Positions 6,281 through 10,029 of a stretch of DNA of 10,029 nt are shown here, piece after piece. The position numbers and the translations under genes are program-made. The stretch's first letter is position 1; every line of letters starts with the position of its first letter. This stretch comes from UMGS1696 sp964558485 (lineage in GTDB: Bacteria > Bacillota > Clostridia > Oscillospirales > CAG-272), in contig CAZLED010000084.1 of the NCBI GenBank assembly GCA_964558485.1, positions 1-10,029 of the forward strand. Direction: 5' to 3'. The notes beneath the pieces are model-generated. The model ran no database searches, was not told the origin of the DNA, and saw only the letters and a program-made list of their open reading frames with translations.

Positions 6281-8234
6281 TATGCAAAAGATGCCACCAA
6301 AACCGGATGGAATGCCTCCGAAAGACGGAAAACCGGGACCGGGTGGACAGGGTCCGGCGAAAAATATGTCTGCAGAAGAACTGCGCCAGCTCAGCCAAAA
6401 GAATGGGCAAAACGCAGGTGGCGGCGGTGGAAGACGAGGTGGTCCCGGCGGTCCTATGATCCGTGAAAAGCCCAAGGATGCCAAAGCGACCATCGGCAAG
6501 CTGATCCGCTATATCGCCAAGAGCCGGCTTCTGATCCTTGTGATCCTGATCACCACGCTGCTGACCACCGTGCTGAGTCTGCTGGCGCCTATGCTGCAAG
6601 GGAAGGCAATCGACACCATCACCCTGGATTTGAGTGCCGGTAAGACCCATGTGGATTTTGATTCCCTGATCAAGTACCTGGTGCTGATGGCCTGCGTATA
6701 TGTGGCCAATTCCCTGATCACCATGCTGCAGGGTGTTGCGTCGGCCAAGATCTCGCAGACCACCGTATATTCGCTGCGGCAGGATTTGTTCCGCAAGATC
6801 TCCTATCTGCCGATCCAGTACACCGACACCCATTCCCACGGGGACATCATGAGCCGTATGACCAACGACGTGGACAACATCTCCAACAGTATCTCCCAGT
6901 CCATTACCTCGCTGATCTCCAGTGTGCTGACGCTGATCGGTGCACTGACCATGCTGATCTCCTACGACTGGCGCATGGCGCTGGTCTCGCTCATCACTAT
7001 TCCCCTGACCCTGTTCGTTTCCATGAACCTTTCCAAATTCATGCGGAAATACTTTGTCGAGAAGCAGATCATCCTGGGCAAGCTGAACTCTCAGGTGGAA
7101 GAAATGGTCACCGGCTACAAGACCGTTATGGCCTATGGCAAGGAACAGGATGCCTGCGAAGAATTCGGCAAGCTCAGTGAAGAATTCCGCAAGTGCAGCA
7201 TCAAGGCCAACGTCTGGGGTGGTCTGATGGGTCCTGCCAACAACATCATCAACAACATGAACTACCTGATCGTGGCGGCCTGCGGTGCCTATCTGACCGT
7301 ATCCGGCGTGATCTCCGTTGGTGACATCCAGGCCATCCTCCAGTACTCTCGTCAGCTCTCTCAGCCCATCAACCAGATCGCCAACCAGTATGCCAACATC
7401 CTGACCGCTATCGCCGGTGCAGAACGTGTATTCACCATTCTGGAAACACCCGACGAAGTGAATGCAGGCAAGAACGAGATGAAGTTGGAAGACATCAAGG
7501 GCAACCTGGAATTCAACCACATCGATTTCTCCTACAATCCCGACAAACAGATCCTGTTCGATTTCAACCTGAAGGTCAAGCCGGGCCAGAAGATCGCATT
7601 GGTCGGTGCCACCGGTTCCGGTAAGACAACTGTCGTAAACCTGTTGACCCGATTCTACGATGTAAACGCCGGCGAGATCAAGTTAGATGGCGTCAACATC
7701 AACGACATTCCCAAGAACACCCTGCGTTCTGCCATTGCCATTGTGCTGCAGGACACCGTGCTTTTCCAGGATACCATCGAGAACAACCTGAAATACGGCA
7801 AGCTAGACGCCACCCATGAGGAAGTGGTAGAAGCTGCGGAAATGGCAGAAGCCCGTGAATTCATCGAACGACTGCCGGAAGGCTATCAGACCGTTCTGTC
7901 CGAAGGTGGCAGCAACCTGAGCCAGGGTCAACGACAGCTACTTGCCATCGGTCGTGCGGTGCTGGCAGACCCCAAGATCCTGATCATGGACGAAGCCACA
8001 TCCTCCGTCGATACCCGCACCGAAATGCACATCCAGCAGGCTATGGTGGCGCTGATGAAGAACCGCACCAGCCTGATCATTGCCCATCGTCTATCCACCA
8101 TTCGAGATGCCAATATCATCATCGTTATGAAGGACGGCACCATCATGGAGACAGGGAACCACGAAGAGCTGCTGGCCAAGAAGGGCGTATACTATAGCCT
8201 GTATCAGAACCAGTTCGCCGGGTTCGAGACCTGA
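6273..8234 (+). CDS. ABC exporter subunit B (TMD-NBD), catalytic partner with Gly/Pro-rich N-terminal extension
   Basis: This 653-residue half-transporter has a membrane domain at about 75-390 and an ATPase domain at about 410-645. Motifs: Walker A GATGSGKT (445-452), Q-loop Q493, signature LSQGQ (549-553), Walker B ILIMDE (569-574) with catalytic E574, D-loop SSVD (577-580) and H-loop H605 (IIAHRLST). The intact Glu and His with a modified LSQGQ signature are the mirror image of subunit A and match the TM288-type subunit. The predicted heterodimer has one hydrolytic site (this Walker A/B plus the subunit A LSGGQ) and one degenerate site. Residues 1-67 form an unusual extension ahead of the membrane domain: Met/Pro/Lys-rich, then an acidic helix-like patch (33-43), then a run of Gly and Arg (about 49-61). 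It looks disordered and cytoplasmic. The gene overlaps the subunit A stop by 8 bases (ATG 6273, TGA 6278-6280), so the two are co-translated. Substrate unknown. Confidence 0.93.
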   Translation: MADMQKMPPKPDGMPPKDGKPGPGGQGPAKNMSAEELRQLSQKNGQNAGGGGGRRGGPGGPMIREKPKDAKATIGKLIRYIAKSRLLILVILITTLLTTVLSLLAPMLQGKAIDTITLDLSAGKTHVDFDSLIKYLVLMACVYVANSLITMLQGVASAKISQTTVYSLRQDLFRKISYLPIQYTDTHSHGDIMSRMTNDVDNISNSISQSITSLISSVLTLIGALTMLISYDWRMALVSLITIPLTLFVSMNLSKFMRKYFVEKQIILGKLNSQVEEMVTGYKTVMAYGKEQDACEEFGKLSEEFRKCSIKANVWGGLMGPANNIINNMNYLIVAACGAYLTVSGVISVGDIQAILQYSRQLSQPINQIANQYANILTAIAGAERVFTILETPDEVNAGKNEMKLEDIKGNLEFNHIDFSYNPDKQILFDFNLKVKPGQKIALVGATGSGKTTVVNLLTRFYDVNAGEIKLDGVNINDIPKNTLRSAIAIVLQDTVLFQDTIENNLKYGKLDATHEEVVEAAEMAEAREFIERLPEGYQTVLSEGGSNLSQGQRQLLAIGRAVLADPKILIMDEATSSVDTRTEMHIQQAMVALMKNRTSLIIAHRLSTIRDANIIIVMKDGTIMETGNHEELLAKKGVYYSLYQNQFAGFET

Positions 8235-8252
8235 TCTATCCAAGACAGCATA

Positions 8253-8304
8253 ACAAAAAGATGTCCGCTGCCGGAAGCTCTCCGGTACACGGACATCTTT
8301 TTGT
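8253..8304. terminator. Bidirectional rho-independent terminator between convergent ABC genes
   Basis: A 15-bp perfect inverted repeat, ACAAAAAGATGTCCG (8253-8267) and CGGACATCTTTTTGT (8290-8304), carries an inner 5-bp stem, CCGGA (8271-8275) and TCCGG (8281-8285), with loop AGCTC. The A-run on one side and T-run on the other give a U-tract on either strand. It lies 18 bases past the plus-strand stop (8234) and 35 bases past the minus-strand stop (8340), so it can end both convergent transcripts. Confidence 0.9.
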
Positions 8305-8339
8305 GTGCGTATTGGTAAGACGTTTGTCTATATCAGCAG

Positions 8340-10029
8340 TTAGGCATTTGCCGTAGCAGGAGCTTCTGCCGGTTTGGTATTCTTGGAGGGCATTTTCGAC
8401 ATTTGCCGTTGTGCCATGACCAGACCATAGTAGATGCCTTTTTGCCGCATCAGTTCCTCATGGGTACCGATCTCTGCCAGCTCCCCTTTGTCCAGTACCA
8501 GGATCCGGGTAGCATTCCGCAGCGTAGACAATCTGTGTGCGATAGCCAATGTGGTACGGTCTGCGATCAGCTGCTGCAGGGCGTCCTGGATCTGCTTTTC
8601 CGTTTCCGTATCCAGAGAAGCCGTAGCTTCATCCAGGATCAGGATCCGTGGATTGTGCAGCACGGCACGGGCAATGGCAACTCTTTGCCGTTCCCCACCG
8701 GACAGCGTGTGTCCCCGTTCGCCGACCTTGGTGTTGTAAGCATTGGGCAGCTTCATGATGAAGGAATGGGCACCGGCGATCTTGGCAGCGGTGATCACTT
8801 CGTCTCGTGTGGCATCGGGCTTGGCATAGGCGATATTCTCGTAGATCGTACCGGAGAACAGGAAGGTCTCCTGCAATACGACACCGATCTGGGAACGGAG
8901 CGATTCCTGAGAAATATCCCGAATGTCGATCCCATCGATCTTCAGTGAGCCTTCGTTCACGTCGTACATCCGCATGACCAGATTGATCAGCGTGGATTTG
9001 CCCACACCGGATTTGCCCACGATCCCGATCATCTCACCCGGATGGATCTCCAGAGACAGATTCTTCAGCACATTGGTGGTGTTGTTGTATCCAAAGGAAA
9101 CATTGTCAAAGGTGATGGTGCCTTCGATCTTGTGGTCGATGGCATCGGTCTTGTCTGCCACATCTGGTTCTTCATCGATCACGTCAAAGATCTTCACGAT
9201 GGAGGTCATGAGTCGGGCCAGCCGTCTGGGGATCGAAGCCATCCAGCGCAGCGGACCATAGATGATGCTGACATACGCCGAGAACTGGCTCATTTCACCA
9301 ATGGTCATGGTGCCACCCAGGATCTTGTTACCCACATAGTACAGCAGGAAGAATTCCCCGACGCCCATGAAAAAGCTCATGATGGGACTGATGATGCCCC
9401 AGAACCGCTCGTTGCGCATGGAAACATCCCGCTGTTCCTCGATCACCTTGTGGAACCGTTCGGTCTCCCGATGCTCCATACCAAAGGCCTTGACCACACG
9501 GATACCGGAGAAGATATCGTGCAGCACCGTACTGGACTGGGATTCCAGGATCCACTGCTTGTGGTACATCCTTCCGGTAAAGCTCCAGAACAGCCGATAG
9601 CCGTACATGACCAGTGGTGTGGGGATCAGGATCATCAGTGCCAGCCGCCAGTCGTAGGAGAACAACACGATGCTGACCGCCAATAGCGTAACGACCTGTT
9701 CTACAATGTCACCCAGGTCATTGGTGATAAACTGCGAAAGCTGCCGGGTATCACCGGACACACGGTTCATCAGTTCTCCAGCCGTACGTTTGGCGATCCG
9801 GGCAATGGAGAGCATCTGGATCTTATTGAAGACCATTTCCCGCAGTGCCACAACCACTTTGTTCCCGGCAAAGATCAGCAGTACGCTCCGTGCCATACCC
9901 AGAAGCTGGATGAACACCTGCACACCAAATATGGACAGCAGCACGACCAGAAACATGGACAGCTCCGGCATGGTATCTGCCTGGATGTAGTCGTCCACTA
10001 AGATCCGGTTCAGGTACGGCGGGATCAGA
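8340..10029 (-). CDS. ABC exporter half-transporter (TMD-NBD), canonical catalytic site, N-terminus beyond the window
   Basis: About 562 residues are visible. The reading frame stays open through position 10029 (LIPPYLNRIL precedes the GTG at 9998), and that sequence matches the end of the first membrane helix of type IV exporters, so the true start lies outside. The rest of the membrane domain is followed by an ATPase domain with a full set of active motifs: Walker A GKSGVGKST (about 8991-9017), signature LSGGE (8691-8705), Walker B LILDE followed by ATASLD (about 8610-8640) and H-loop IAHRLST. With canonical Glu and His it could function as a homodimer of the MsbA/LmrA/Sav1866 kind, or be the catalytic half of another heterodimer whose partner is off the window. 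The tail after the ATPase domain is a short Lys/Pro/Ala-rich segment ending PATANA. It is convergent with the MarR-ABC operon and ends at the shared bidirectional terminator. Its promoter and any regulator are not visible, and the substrate is unknown. Confidence 0.92.
   Translation of the reverse strand, partial: LIPPYLNRILVDDYIQADTMPELSMFLVVLLSIFGVQVFIQLLGMARSVLLIFAGNKVVVALREMVFNKIQMLSIARIAKRTAGELMNRVSGDTRQLSQFITNDLGDIVEQVVTLLAVSIVLFSYDWRLALMILIPTPLVMYGYRLFWSFTGRMYHKQWILESQSSTVLHDIFSGIRVVKAFGMEHRETERFHKVIEEQRDVSMRNERFWGIISPIMSFFMGVGEFFLLYYVGNKILGGTMTIGEMSQFSAYVSIIYGPLRWMASIPRRLARLMTSIVKIFDVIDEEPDVADKTDAIDHKIEGTITFDNVSFGYNNTTNVLKNLSLEIHPGEMIGIVGKSGVGKSTLINLVMRMYDVNEGSLKIDGIDIRDISQESLRSQIGVVLQETFLFSGTIYENIAYAKPDATRDEVITAAKIAGAHSFIMKLPNAYNTKVGERGHTLSGGERQRVAIARAVLHNPRILILDEATASLDTETEKQIQDALQQLIADRTTLAIAHRLSTLRNATRILVLDKGELAEIGTHEELMRQKGIYYGLVMAQRQMSKMPSKNTKPAEAPATANA

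Noticed and set aside
6177..7520. Long minus-strand open frame of about 447 residues opposite ABC subunit B
   Set aside because: The His/Asp/Gln-rich translation is typical of antisense reading through membrane and ATPase codons. The sense gene has all family motifs.
9996..9998. GTG at 9998 as the true start of the minus-strand ABC gene
   Set aside because: The frame remains open to the window edge and encodes LIPPYLNRIL, typical membrane-domain sequence, so the gene is cut off by the window rather than starting here.
1..10029. CRISPR arrays, tRNA/rRNA genes, insertion sequences, phage or defence genes
   Set aside because: No direct repeats of array type, no tRNA-like cloverleaf, no transposase or integrase motifs were seen by eye; almost all sequence is accounted for by the six genes.

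Overview
The window looks like a chromosomal piece of a Gram-positive anaerobe of the class Clostridia, plausibly Oscillospirales/Ruminococcaceae. This is an inference from strong AGGAGG-type ribosome binding sites, a moderately G+C-rich coding style, a SEDS-family wall synthase, a MarR-led heterodimeric ABC exporter and compact operons. No 16S rRNA or other taxonomic marker is present, so the assignment is tentative.

Layout: (1) 14-1144 (+) encodes a RodA/FtsW/SpoVE-type (SEDS) membrane protein. It is followed 25 bases later by (2) 1170-3812 (+), a cytoplasmic GH38 alpha-mannosidase of the MngB-like bacterial type. The pair ends at a rho-independent terminator at about 3826-3870. (3) A perfect-consensus housekeeping promoter (TTGACA, 17 bases, TATAAT) starts a three-gene operon at 4008-8234 (+): a MarR-family regulator, then two ABC half-transporters whose reading frames overlap end to start (TTG over TGA, then ATGGCTGA). 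(4) A 15-bp perfect hairpin with A- and T-runs on its two flanks at 8253-8304 can terminate transcription from both directions. (5) On the minus strand, 8340 to beyond 10029, lies a third ABC exporter subunit with an intact ATPase site. Its N-terminus is outside the window.

The two ABC subunits in the MarR operon are complementary. The first has Asp in place of the catalytic Glu after Walker B and Gln in place of the H-loop His. The second has the canonical Glu and His but an LSQGQ signature. This is the asymmetry of TM287/288-, BmrCD- and LmrCD-type heterodimeric exporters, with one degenerate and one hydrolytic ATP site. The MarR protein is probably the local, possibly autogenous, regulator; a candidate operator lies over the expected transcription start. 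The third ABC gene has canonical motifs and could work as a homodimer.

No mobile element, CRISPR array, tRNA or rRNA is visible. I see no clearly new biological system. The items most worth a second look are the divergent SEDS paralog beside a glycosidase, the unusual Gly/Pro/Met-rich N-terminal extension on the second ABC subunit, and the promoter/operator architecture of the MarR operon.
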